From NCBI GenBank assembly GCA_959604655.1, contig CAUHCL010000020.1:1-24238 (forward strand): a DNA stretch of 24,238 bases, given 5' to 3'. This DNA is from an uncultured Alistipes sp. Its GTDB lineage: Bacteria; Bacteroidota; Bacteroidia; Bacteroidales; Rikenellaceae. Below, piece after piece: positions 15,127 to 22,519 of this stretch. Positions within the stretch are counted from its first letter, which is position 1; each line of letters begins with the position of its first letter. A program made the position numbers and the translations under genes. The notes beneath the pieces were generated by a model that made no database searches, was not told the origin of the DNA, and worked only from the letters and a program-made list of their open reading frames with translations.

Positions 15127-15158
15127 CAAATGTAATGTATATTTTACAAAATGCAAAA
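15127..15158 (-). promoter_or_regulatory. Promoter of the membrane protein-xre operon
   Basis: On the minus strand: TTTTG, a 19-nt spacer, then TACATTTG (15127-15134). It fits the Bacteroidota consensus and sits in an AT-rich stretch. Confidence 0.7.
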
Positions 15159-15265
15159 TATAAACGACAAAATATGCGCTGCCGACAGATTGTGCCCGCA
15201 CGGTCATGCGAAATGTCCGATACGTCATGCCATCGTTGCCGTTCGCCGACGGGGGAGTGTTGTAT

Positions 15266-15376
15266 TTATCTTCGGCGGCTGGGGAGGGCGCTTTGCGCGA
15301 GCCGCCGAAGATAACGCCGCTGCGCGGCGTAGTTCTCGGTACATGCTGCGGCGGACTGCACGACTCTGAAGAGTCG
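15266..15376. repeat. Cluster of three hairpins downstream of prfC
   Basis: Within the roughly 318 bp between the membrane-protein and prfC genes there are three perfect inverted repeats. The first has 15-bp arms (15266-15280 and 15300-15314, TTATCTTCGGCGGCT type) with a nested GCGC-TTT-GCGC in the loop. The second is CGCCGC-TGC-GCGGCG (15315-15329). The third is CGACTCT-GA-AGAGTCG (15361-15376), 15 bp past the prfC stop. None has a clear T run on either strand, so they may end or protect the prfC transcript without being classical terminators. No gene is seen in the rest of this gap. Confidence 0.6.
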
Positions 15377-15391
15377 CCGACGCCCCACGTC

Positions 15392-16975
15392 CTAAAACTC
15401 GCTCGTGAAGTGGAATCGGATATCCTTGAAATTCTCCTGCGCCAGGGCCAGGGCATAGCTCGTGTCGGCGAGGAACACGTCGCGGCCGTGCTTGTCGACT
15501 GCCATGTTGGAGTGCTTGCGGCGCTTGAAGTCGGCCAGCTGCTCGGCGTTGTCGCTCTCGATCCAGCATGCCTTGTGGATCGAAATGGGCTCCCAGCGGC
15601 ACGAGGCGCCGTATTCGTGCTCCAGACGATACTGTATCACCTCGAATTGCAGCGCGCCCACCGTTCCGATGATCTTGCGGCCGTTGAGGTTCGACGTGAA
15701 GAGCTGCGCCACGCCCTCGTCCATCAGCTGGTCGATACCCTTGGCGAGCTGCTTGAATTTCAGCGGGTCGGCGTTCTCTATGTAGCGGAACAGCTCGGGC
15801 GAGAACGACGGTATGCCCGTGAACTTCAGCTTTTCGCCCTCGGTGAAAGTGTCGCCTATCTTGAATGTTCCCGTGTCGTGCAGACCCACAATGTCGCCCG
15901 GGTACGCGAAGTCGATGACCGACTTCTTCTCGGCCATGAACGCCGTGGGCGACGAGAATTTGAGCTGCTTGCCGCTGCGCACGTGCAGATAGTTCTTGTT
16001 GCGCTCGAACGTGCCCGAGCATATCTTCAGAAAGGCTATTCGGTCGCGGTGGTTGGGGTCCATGTTGGCGTGTATCTTGAACACGAATCCCGTCATTTTG
16101 GCCTCGGCGGGCTCCACGGCGCGCGTCTCGGTCGTCGACGGGCGGGGCGAGGGTGCTATGCGTATGAAGCACTCCAGAAGCTCGCGCACGCCGAAATTGT
16201 TCACCGCCGAACCGAAGAATACGGGCGCCAGCGTACCGCTCAGGTAGGCCTCGCGCTCGAAAGGATCGTACACGCCCTCGACCAGTTCGAGGTTCTCGCG
16301 CAGTTGCGCGGCGAATTTCGGGGTTATGTATTTGTCGAGCTCGGGCGACGTGATGTCGCTGAAATCCACCGTCGCGGCGTCGGCCGTCTGCCGCTCGTCG
16401 GTGGTGAAGAGCGAGAGATTATGCTCGAAGATGTTGTATACGCCCTTGAACGTGTCGCCGCTCGATATGGGGAATGCCAGCGGACGCACGCGTATTTTCA
16501 GCTCGCGCTCCACCTCGTCCAGCAGGTCGAACGGATCCTTGCACGGGCGGTCGAGCTTGTTGATGAACACCATCACGGGGGTGTTGCGCATGCGGCATAC
16601 GTTCATCAGCTTGCGCGTCTGTGTCTCGACGCCCTTCGCGCCGTCGATGACTATGATTACCGAATCCACGGCGGTGAGGGTACGGTAGGTGTCCTCGGCG
16701 AAATCCTCGTGACCCGGGGTATCGAGGATGTTGATCTTCACGTCCTTGTAGTTGAATCCCATGACCGACGTGGCCACCGATATGCCTCGCTGGCGCTCGA
16801 TCTCCATGAAGTCGGACGTGGCGCCCTTCTTTATCTTGTTGCTCTTGACGGCTCCCGCCACGTGTATGGCGCCGCCGAACAGAAGCAGTTTTTCGGTAAG
16901 TGTGGTCTTTCCCGCATCGGGGTGCGATATGATAGCGAACGTTCTGCGCTTTGTGATTTCGTCGATCAACGCCAT
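15392..16975 (-). CDS. prfC: Peptide chain release factor 3 (RF3)
   Basis: The 527-residue translational GTPase is close to the E. coli RF3 length (529). It has the P-loop HPDAGKTT (18-25), the switch region RQRGISV (about 61-67), DTPGHEDFAEDTYRTL (85-100) and the guanine-specificity motif NKLDR (139-143), followed by EF-Tu-like domain 2 and the RF3 C-terminal domain (FNGRKIIGTVG-like text, LQFEVIQYRLEHEYGA). RF3 recycles RF1/RF2 from the ribosome after termination. The start at 16975 follows GGAGAAAATC and gives the family N-terminus MALIDEI; an in-frame start at 17005 would add ten residues and lies at the promoter. It is transcribed alone. Confidence 0.96.
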   Translation of the reverse strand: MALIDEITKRRTFAIISHPDAGKTTLTEKLLLFGGAIHVAGAVKSNKIKKGATSDFMEIERQRGISVATSVMGFNYKDVKINILDTPGHEDFAEDTYRTLTAVDSVIIVIDGAKGVETQTRKLMNVCRMRNTPVMVFINKLDRPCKDPFDLLDEVERELKIRVRPLAFPISSGDTFKGVYNIFEHNLSLFTTDERQTADAATVDFSDITSPELDKYITPKFAAQLRENLELVEGVYDPFEREAYLSGTLAPVFFGSAVNNFGVRELLECFIRIAPSPRPSTTETRAVEPAEAKMTGFVFKIHANMDPNHRDRIAFLKICSGTFERNKNYLHVRSGKQLKFSSPTAFMAEKKSVIDFAYPGDIVGLHDTGTFKIGDTFTEGEKLKFTGIPSFSPELFRYIENADPLKFKQLAKGIDQLMDEGVAQLFTSNLNGRKIIGTVGALQFEVIQYRLEHEYGASCRWEPISIHKACWIESDNAEQLADFKRRKHSNMAVDKHGRDVFLADTSYALALAQENFKDIRFHFTSEF

Positions 16976-17002
16976 GATTTTCTCCGTTTTATTTTGCGAC
17001 TG

Positions 17003-17034
17003 CAAAGATAATATAACCCCCGAAGCGAAGCAAA
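17003..17034 (-). promoter_or_regulatory. prfC promoter
   Basis: On the minus strand: TTTG, a 20-nt spacer, then TATCTTTG, a textbook Bacteroidota promoter, with its -7 box 27 bp upstream of the ATG. Confidence 0.8.
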
Positions 17035-17143
17035 TTTAACGGCGTACGATTTGATCGGGTTTCGCGATTCGCGGCGGATTATTTACGTGATTTTCTTTCG
17101 GAACAGCCTGATTCGGGCTTGCCGTATTTTATTTTGATATTTT

Positions 17144-17161
17144 GCGGCTCTTCAGAGCCGC
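17144..17161. repeat. Perfect hairpin GCGGCTCT-TC-AGAGCCGC
   Basis: Eight-base-pair perfect arms with a 2-nt centre. Its core CGGCTCTTCAGAGCCG differs from the reverse complement of the hairpin at 15361-15376 at only two paired positions, which keep the stem intact. Confidence 0.65.
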
Positions 17162-17353
17162 GCGAGCCGAGATCGGATAATGACGTTTCCTTTATTTTTG
17201 TAACGTCGGCGTGCGTTCGGGCCGCTCCCCGAATGCCTAAAATCCCGAGTCGCATTTCGATGTGTAAGTATATTGCGGGCTTGCGGAATGTATTTGTCGA
17301 TAAATTAGCGATATTGCGCGCGGGAAAATGTAATTCGGGCTTGCGCTATGCGA

Positions 17354-17361
17354 TAATTTTG
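17354..17361 (+). promoter_or_regulatory. Putative -7 box of the plug-like protein gene
   Basis: TAATTTTG, 44 bp upstream of the ATG at 17406. There is no TTG at the usual 20-nt spacing, so the promoter may be weak or need an activator. Confidence 0.45.
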
Positions 17362-17405
17362 CTTATATTCGTATCTGATTCCGTATTTTACAAAAAAAAG
17401 TAGTT

Positions 17406-18134
17406 ATGATAAAGTGGCTGATATTGTTGTTGGCATCGGCGACGGTATTGTCGGTTTCGGCGCAGGAGACCATTACGCTCGACGACGGGACTGTCGTTAC
17501 GGCTGTCCCGATGGGTTATTCGACCTCCATTCCGTCGGAATTTGCGCGTATGTTCAAAGGCATGGTAGTCGACGATAGCGGTAATCCGATCGAGGGGGTG
17601 CAGGTGTCCATGTGCCATAACATGATTTTCCCGCAGATCTACGGCGGTGCGAGCAATCGCAAGGGCGAGTTTTCGGTGAGACTGAACCGCGGCGAATATA
17701 TCGCCGAGTTCTCGGCTGTCGGATACGAGAAGAAGCGCATCGAGATGGATATGATGCACGATGTGACTCTCGATGAACCGATCGTGCTGTCTGCGGCGGA
17801 CGGCGATACGCCCGACGCGGGCTGCAATACCATAAAATATATGCGTCAAAGTTATCAGGTCAATTTCAAGCCCGATTCATATTGCGAAGATCGTACGCTG
17901 GCCGATATTTTGGCTTCCGAGGTGCCGTTCTTCGATATCTGGAACGATGTTCCCAAAGTGTTGCAGAATCCTAAATTCGAAATATGCCTGAATAAACAGA
18001 CGCTGAATGTCGACGTTGCCGTTATGAAAAATTATTTCTCGTCAATATCTGCGGCAGATGTCGTGAGTGTCAGGATTGTTTCGGCGAGCATGGCCCAGGA
18101 TCGGCCCACTACCGTTTTTATCACCACGAAATAA
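17406..18134 (+). CDS. Secreted CarboxypepD_reg protein with a TonB-plug-like C-terminus and no barrel
   Basis: This 242-residue protein has a signal peptide (1 to about 19, VSAQ), then a CarboxypepD_reg-like beta domain at about 50-125 (GMVVDDSGNPIEGVQVSM, then GEFSVRLNRGEYIAEFSAVGYEKK). Residues about 160-242 resemble the end of a TonB receptor plug: DRTLADILASEVPFFDI, a CLNKQTLNVDV strand, then YFSSISAADVVSVRIV and a final VFITTK, where receptors have VILITTK before the barrel. Here the protein stops at that point. It is therefore either a periplasmic plug-like protein in its own right or the remnant of a receptor; the intact frame and stop favour the former. Its base composition is lower in GC than neighbouring genes. 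Function unknown. Confidence 0.7.
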   Translation: MIKWLILLLASATVLSVSAQETITLDDGTVVTAVPMGYSTSIPSEFARMFKGMVVDDSGNPIEGVQVSMCHNMIFPQIYGGASNRKGEFSVRLNRGEYIAEFSAVGYEKKRIEMDMMHDVTLDEPIVLSAADGDTPDAGCNTIKYMRQSYQVNFKPDSYCEDRTLADILASEVPFFDIWNDVPKVLQNPKFEICLNKQTLNVDVAVMKNYFSSISAADVVSVRIVSASMAQDRPTTVFITTK

Positions 18135-18149
18135 TCGGGACCATTTTCG

Positions 18150-18198
18150 GGGCGATGTCTTGCAGCTCGTCGTAGTCGTACGGGCCGCAGCATCGCCC
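18150..18198. other. Long-range inverted repeat downstream of the plug-like gene
   Basis: GGGCGATG (18150-18157) is matched by CATCGCCC (18191-18198) across a 33-nt GC-rich loop, 15 bp after the stop at 18134. It may end or protect that transcript; there is no T run. Confidence 0.35.
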
Positions 18199-18270
18199 TC
18201 GTTTCAGCCTCGCGGCTCGTTTGCTCCGCAGGCTGCGCCTTGCGTTGCGGGCCGAAAGCGAATAATGCCC

Positions 18271-18301
18271 AAACAAAAAAGGTCCTTCGAAAAGGACCTT
18301 T
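18271..18301 (-). terminator. Intrinsic terminator of tRNA-His
   Basis: Perfect 10-bp arms AAAGGTCCTT and AAGGACCTTT around CGAA (18278-18301). On the minus strand the stem is followed by a run of T residues (A-rich tract 18271-18280 on the plus strand). Confidence 0.9.
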
Positions 18302-18305
18302 CAGG

Positions 18306-18380
18306 GGTGGAAGATGGGATTCGAACCCACGACCTTCGGAACCACAATCCGTCACTCTAACCGACTGAGCTACATCCACC
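18306..18380 (-). tRNA. tRNA-His (anticodon GTG)
   Basis: On the minus strand the gene begins GGTGGATGTAGCTCAG and has an anticodon stem-loop with TTGTGGT (GTG anticodon), then GGTTCGAATC in the T arm and an acceptor end CTTCCAC. The extra G at -1 can pair with C73, the identity feature of histidine tRNA. No CCA is encoded. One T-T mismatch is seen in the acceptor stem. It has its own promoter and terminator. Confidence 0.93.
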
Positions 18381-18409
18381 ATGTCGATTTGCTGTCACAA
18401 ATCGGAGTG

Positions 18410-18441
18410 CAAATATAAAGGGTTTTGCGATTCGATCCAAA
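18410..18441 (-). promoter_or_regulatory. tRNA-His promoter
   Basis: On the minus strand: TTTG, a 20-nt spacer, then TATATTTG. Just upstream lie two copies of an A7 tract (plus strand GAAAAAAATGTC), which could act as an upstream element or, read from the heparinase-type gene, as a T-rich end. Confidence 0.75.
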
Positions 18442-18490
18442 TAAAATGCGAAAAAAATGTCGAAAAAAATGTCGTCGCCGCTCGCAGTCG

Positions 18491-20302
18491 CTATTTCGCG
18501 GGGGCGAGCGTGACGGCCACATCGACCGCCTCGTCCGCCTTGAGACGTATGACGAATCCCACTCGGCGAATGTTCTTGTCCTTGATCTCGAACGGTTTGT
18601 AGTCGTGCTCGGGCCATATTGCGGCTTCGCCTGCGGCGCGGCTTTGCAATTTCACGTCGATCGACTTGCCGTTTTGCGTCAGACGTATGGTGGCGGGGTC
18701 GACGATCACCGCTTCGGCCTCCGTCGCCATCTTCCACTCCACTGTCGACTCCCGTCCGCCGTTCTCGATGTGGTCGGTCAGGGTCAGCCAATCGTTCTTG
18801 TCGAGCTCGGCCGTGCGCACGACCCTCTTCGCATCGCCCTCGAAGACGGGCGTGAGGTCGACCACAGCCCCTTTGCGGCGCGGTGCGTCGAAGTGGCGGA
18901 TGATCTGGGCATGGCCTTTCACGTTGTGGCGGTTGTTGTTGAACATAAGCGTGTTGTGCGAGTCGGGACCTATGCGGAATATCTCCCATCGCGGACTCTC
19001 CTGCTTCATGTTCCACAGATCGACTCCCGCCTGTTCGAGGCGGTTGTAGTCGTGCTGCCCCAGATCGACGGCCCAGCGCACCCCGTCGTACTCGTATACG
19101 AACGAACCCGCATCCATGTGGGCATGATTGCTCGATGCGTGGCCGCCCTTTATGGCGAAATAGGTGTCATCGGGCGAGGTCCAGCCGCTGCGGTAGATGA
19201 AGAGCGGAGCCGTGCCGCCGCAGACCCATGTGCGCTGCTTGGGCAGGTGCGATTTCGAGAGGTCGAGGCCCGAGGCGAAGATCATGTATACGGGCAGCAG
19301 ACGGTCGCCAGGGATCTTTCCCGCCTCGATGAAACGCTCGTCGACAGCCACCGTCGAGGCGTCGCCCGCCTGCCGTGCGAACCAGTATTTGGCGGGTATG
19401 CACCCCGCGTGCGACCCCGAGTCATAGAAGTTGTAGCAGCGGCCCGACGGCGCTGTCATGTAGGTCATGAATTCGGCCGAGCGCATGAAGCTCTTCTGTG
19501 CCGAGATCCCCGCGTCGGTGCCGAGAGCCGATTGCAGCGCCGCCGCGAGCATCACCTCGAAGCCCGTGCCGTAATCCCAGTACCCGTAGCCCTCGGGATA
19601 GCCTCCGTCGGGATCGTAGCACTTCTGTGCCGTGGGGTTCGACGCGAGACACTTGGCTATGAGCGCCTCGCAATATTCGGGTGAGCGCTCCAGCGTGGCC
19701 AGCGCGCCGTATACCATGCCCGCGTTGCACACCTGGTTCCAGTTGTTCTCGGCGCGGAAGAACCACGCCTGCTTGTCGTTCTCCGAGGCGCGCAGCCCCT
19801 TTTCGTATATGGCCGTGCCGATTATGCTGCGCGAGCGGCGCGACAGACGGTCGTGCAGCCAGTCGTAGCCTATGGCGACGGCCATCGTCATCTCGCCCAC
19901 GTCCAGAAAGTGCGACGGATTCCAGTCCTCGAACTCGCACACGGCCAGCATCTCGCGCTCGGCGCGGGCGGCGTAGCGCACGTCGTCGGTGGCGAGGTAT
20001 GCGTACGACAGATAGAATATCCGCCGCAGGGCCTCGCGCGAGACCGACAGCAGGCGGCGTCCCGTCATCACGCGCCGCACGGGTTCCGCGGCCAGCATCT
20101 TGTCGGCCTCGCCCATTATCTTGTCGTGCACGGCGCGCGCGTTGGCCGACTTCGACGGCAGTGCGCGTATCGCCTCCGCATCGCCCGAGCGCAGCAGCAG
20201 ACGCGGGTGCGGAGCTATGTTGTCGTAATCGAGACTCTGTCCCGAGGCGGGTGCCGCCGCGATGGCGGCGAAAAACAGCATGACGAGAATGAATCGGTTC
20301 AT
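18491..20302 (-). CDS. Secreted heparinase II/III-family protein (putative polysaccharide lyase)
   Basis: This 603-residue protein has a signal peptide (about 1-21, ending PASGQS). It continues with an alpha-helical toroid domain containing AENNWNQVCNAG (about 184-195) and GGYPEGYGYWDYG (about 233-245). A beta-sandwich heparinase II/III domain follows, with the hallmark GGHASSNHAHMDAGSF (about 386-401) and VDLGQHDYN. The family cleaves uronic-acid polysaccharides by elimination, using Tyr/His and a metal-binding histidine cluster. The toroid has Asn in NNWNQ, seen in many non-heparin members, so heparin is not assured; alginate-, host glycan- or bacterial-polymer-cleaving members exist. The start at 20302 places the signal peptide first; an ATG at 20335 would add 11 polar residues. 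No SusC/SusD pair or sulfatase is adjacent, so it is an orphan. The upstream -7 box is weak (TATCTTTA). Confidence 0.85.
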   Translation of the reverse strand: MNRFILVMLFFAAIAAAPASGQSLDYDNIAPHPRLLLRSGDAEAIRALPSKSANARAVHDKIMGEADKMLAAEPVRRVMTGRRLLSVSREALRRIFYLSYAYLATDDVRYAARAEREMLAVCEFEDWNPSHFLDVGEMTMAVAIGYDWLHDRLSRRSRSIIGTAIYEKGLRASENDKQAWFFRAENNWNQVCNAGMVYGALATLERSPEYCEALIAKCLASNPTAQKCYDPDGGYPEGYGYWDYGTGFEVMLAAALQSALGTDAGISAQKSFMRSAEFMTYMTAPSGRCYNFYDSGSHAGCIPAKYWFARQAGDASTVAVDERFIEAGKIPGDRLLPVYMIFASGLDLSKSHLPKQRTWVCGGTAPLFIYRSGWTSPDDTYFAIKGGHASSNHAHMDAGSFVYEYDGVRWAVDLGQHDYNRLEQAGVDLWNMKQESPRWEIFRIGPDSHNTLMFNNNRHNVKGHAQIIRHFDAPRRKGAVVDLTPVFEGDAKRVVRTAELDKNDWLTLTDHIENGGRESTVEWKMATEAEAVIVDPATIRLTQNGKSIDVKLQSRAAGEAAIWPEHDYKPFEIKDKNIRRVGFVIRLKADEAVDVAVTLAPAK

Positions 20303-20412
20303 GGCAATGATTGTTTTGCGGTTGTTTCCGATCATAAAGATAGGTATATTTTCTTAAAATAGCACACGAATGGCAGACTGTTCGTCATAACGGCAGATAT
20401 AGTCTGTCGGGA

Positions 20413-20461
20413 GTGACAAATTGTCACGGCCGCCATCGCTTCGTGACAGAAATATGTGACA
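20413..20461 (+). promoter_or_regulatory. GTGACA palindrome and half-sites upstream of groES
   Basis: A palindrome GTGACAA-A-TTGTCAC (20413-20427) is followed by an imperfect second pair, GTGACA and TGTGAC (about 20443-20460). They lie about 10-60 bp upstream of the promoter-like element at 20470. Position suits activator binding. No CIRCE element (TTAGCACTC-N9-GAGTGCTAA) is present. Confidence 0.5.
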
Positions 20462-20469
20462 AAACCGAT

Positions 20470-20486
20470 TTGGCACATCTGTTGTT
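20470..20486 (+). promoter_or_regulatory. Sigma-54-like promoter of groES-groEL
   Basis: TTGGCACATCTGTTGTT matches the -24/-12 pattern TGGCAC-N5-TTGCW with a single change (GC to GT at -12) and correct spacing (10 nt between GG and the second G). No TAnnTTTG box is visible upstream of groES. The predicted transcript would start near 20497. Confidence 0.5.
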
Positions 20487-20497
20487 CGAACATCGTA

Positions 20498-20515
20498 CGG
20501 ATTCCGACGAATCCG
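20498..20515 (+). other. Hairpin at the predicted 5' end of the groESL transcript
   Basis: CGGATTC-CGAC-GAATCCG has 7-bp perfect arms and a 4-nt loop. It begins where the transcript from the sigma-54-like element should begin, so it may stabilise the message or respond to heat. Confidence 0.4.
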
Positions 20516-20556
20516 CTGAAGTGCAAATGATATTAACTTAATAAACACTGAAAACC

Positions 20557-20826
20557 ATGACAATCAAACCGCTTTCAGACCGCGTATTGGTATTGCCCAA
20601 TCCGGCAGAGGAAAAGACCGCAGGAGGTCTGTTCATTCCCGACACAGCAAAGGAGAAACCCCTTATGGGCAAGGTAGTGGCCGTAGGCCCGGGCACCTCG
20701 GAGGTGAAGATGGAGGTAAAGGAGGGCGATCAGGTCCTCTACGGCAAGTATGCAGGCACCGAGATCAACGTCGACGGCACCGACTACCTCATCATGAAGC
20801 AGAGCGACATTCTGGCAATCTGCTAA
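20557..20826 (+). CDS. groES: GroES, co-chaperonin
   Basis: The 89-residue protein is standard GroES: IKPLSDRVLVLPNPAEEKTAGGLFIPDTA, with the mobile loop at about 17-32, then GKVVAVGPGT and the C-terminal DYLIMKQSDILAI. It caps the GroEL ring to enclose folding substrates. The start at 20557 gives the usual N-terminus; the leader before it is A-rich with no strong Shine-Dalgarno. groEL follows after 35 bp, so the two form one operon. Confidence 0.98.
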   Translation: MTIKPLSDRVLVLPNPAEEKTAGGLFIPDTAKEKPLMGKVVAVGPGTSEVKMEVKEGDQVLYGKYAGTEINVDGTDYLIMKQSDILAIC

Positions 20827-20861
20827 ACATCGAATAACGAACATTAAACGAGAAAAAAGCT

Positions 20862-22493
20862 ATGGCAAAAGAGATCAAATATAACGTAGAGGCTCGCGAG
20901 CTCCTCAAGGAGGGTGTCGACGCATTGAGCAACGCAGTGAAGGTAACGCTCGGCCCCAAGGGTCGCAACGTGATCATCGACAAGAAATTCGGTGCTCCCC
21001 AGATCACCAAGGACGGCGTGACCGTGGCCAAGGAGATCGAGCTGGAGGATCCGTTCGCAAACATGGGTGCCCAGATGGTCAAGGAGGTAGCCTCTAAGAC
21101 CAACGACGACGCGGGCGACGGTACTACCACCGCCACCGTTCTGGCACAGGCCATCATCGGCGTGGGTCTGAAGAACGTGACCGCGGGTGCCAACCCGATG
21201 GATCTGAAGCGCGGTATCGACAAGGCTGTGTCGACCGTAGTGGGCGAGCTTCGCAAGCAGAGCCAGCAGGTGGGCAACGACATTGCCAAGATCGAGCAGG
21301 TTGCCACCATTTCGGCCAATAACGACAACGCCATCGGCAAGCTCATCGCCGAGGCCATGAGCAAGGTCAACAACGAGGGCGTCATCACTGTCGAGGAAGC
21401 CAAGGGTACCGAGACTCACGTCGACGTGGTAGAGGGTATGCAGTTCGACCGCGGCTATATCTCGGCTTACTTCATGACCGACACCGAGAAGATGTCGGCC
21501 GATCTTGAGAAGCCCCTCATCCTCATCACCGACAAGAAGATCTCGACCATGAAGGAGATCATGGGCGTGCTGGAGCCCGTTGCCCAGAACGGCCGTTCGC
21601 TTCTCATCATCGCCGAGGATGTCGACGGCGAGGCTCTGTCGGCTCTGGTGGTCAACAAGCTGCGCGGTACCTTGAAGATCGCTGCCTGCAAGGCTCCGGG
21701 CTTCGGCGACCGTCGCAAGGACATGCTGGAGGATATCGCCATCCTCACGGGCGGTACCGTTGTATCGACCGACAAGGGCATGAAGCTGGAGGATACCACC
21801 CTCGAAATGCTGGGTACGGCCGAGAAGGTCAGCATGAACAAGGAGAACACCACCATCGTCGACGGTTCGGGCTGCAAGGAGGCTATCGCCAACCGCATAG
21901 CACAGATCCGCTCGGGCATCGAGGCCGCCAAGTCGGACTACGACCGCGAGAAGTTGCAGGAGCGTCTGGCCAAGTTGTCGGGCGGCGTGGCAGTGCTCTA
22001 CGTGGGTGCCGCTACCGAGGTCGAGATGAAGGAGAAGAAGGACCGCGTGGACGACGCTCTGGCCGCAACCCGTGCAGCCGTCGAGGAAGGTATCGTTCCG
22101 GGCGGAGGCGTGGCCTACATCCGTGCCGTTGCCGCTCTGGACAACATGAAGGGCGACAACGACGACCAGACTACCGGTATCCAGATCGTAAAGCGTGCCA
22201 TCGAGGAGCCTTTGCGCCAGATCGTGGCCAACGCAGGCGGCGAGGGTTCGGTAGTGGTGAACAAGGTTAAGGAGAGCGCAGGCAACGTCGGCTACAACGC
22301 CCGCGACGACAAGTTCGAGGATATGCTGGCCGCAGGTATCATCGACCCGACCAAGGTGTCGCGCGTAGCGCTGGAGAATGCCGCTTCGATCGCTTCGATG
22401 TTCCTTACCACCGAGTGTGTGCTGGTAGAGAAGAAGTCGGACGCTCCCGCCATGCCCGCAATGCCTCAAGGAGGCATGGGCGGCATGATGTAG
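20862..22493 (+). CDS. groEL: GroEL, chaperonin
   Basis: The 543-residue chaperonin has the nucleotide-binding text VTLGPKGRNVIIDK and GDGTTTATVLAQAI, the apical domain (about 190-375), ARVGGGVAVLYVGAATEVEMKEKKDRVDDA-type text near 375-405, and a GGM-rich tail (MPQGGMGGMM), all standard. It folds cytosolic proteins with GroES. The codon use is more regular than in neighbouring genes, with frequent AAG, GAG and GGT, as expected for a highly expressed gene. A strong terminator follows. Confidence 0.99.
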   Translation: MAKEIKYNVEARELLKEGVDALSNAVKVTLGPKGRNVIIDKKFGAPQITKDGVTVAKEIELEDPFANMGAQMVKEVASKTNDDAGDGTTTATVLAQAIIGVGLKNVTAGANPMDLKRGIDKAVSTVVGELRKQSQQVGNDIAKIEQVATISANNDNAIGKLIAEAMSKVNNEGVITVEEAKGTETHVDVVEGMQFDRGYISAYFMTDTEKMSADLEKPLILITDKKISTMKEIMGVLEPVAQNGRSLLIIAEDVDGEALSALVVNKLRGTLKIAACKAPGFGDRRKDMLEDIAILTGGTVVSTDKGMKLEDTTLEMLGTAEKVSMNKENTTIVDGSGCKEAIANRIAQIRSGIEAAKSDYDREKLQERLAKLSGGVAVLYVGAATEVEMKEKKDRVDDALAATRAAVEEGIVPGGGVAYIRAVAALDNMKGDNDDQTTGIQIVKRAIEEPLRQIVANAGGEGSVVVNKVKESAGNVGYNARDDKFEDMLAAGIIDPTKVSRVALENAASIASMFLTTECVLVEKKSDAPAMPAMPQGGMGGMM

Positions 22494-22519
22494 TAGCCCT
22501 ACGTCGTCATAATATGATT

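Larger units (their letters stand above)
17035..17405. other. Gene-free AT-rich intergenic stretch
   Basis: No convincing gene is seen between prfC and the plus-strand gene at 17406. The stretch is visibly lower in GC than its neighbours. It holds a perfect hairpin (17144-17161), two copies of ATTCGGGCTTGC (17111-17122 and 17333-17344) with a near copy at 17272-17284, a TATTTTTG box (17193-17200) lacking an upstream TTG, and the likely -7 box of the next gene. An undetected small RNA is possible but not shown. Confidence 0.6.

Noticed and set aside
15206..17011. Plus-strand open frame of about 600 codons over prfC
   Set aside because: Antisense to an unmistakable RF3 gene; composition is that of a shadow frame.
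17406..18134. Pseudogene of a TonB receptor
   Set aside because: Considered because the barrel is missing, but the frame is intact with signal peptide and stop, and the downstream 18135-18300 bases show no barrel-like coding text in any plus frame.
18381..18490. Classical terminator of the heparinase-type gene
   Set aside because: Two T7 runs occur on the minus strand, but I could not find a convincing GC-rich stem just before them.
20340..20556. CIRCE/HrcA element before groES
   Set aside because: No TTAGCACTC-N9-GAGTGCTAA or close variant is present.
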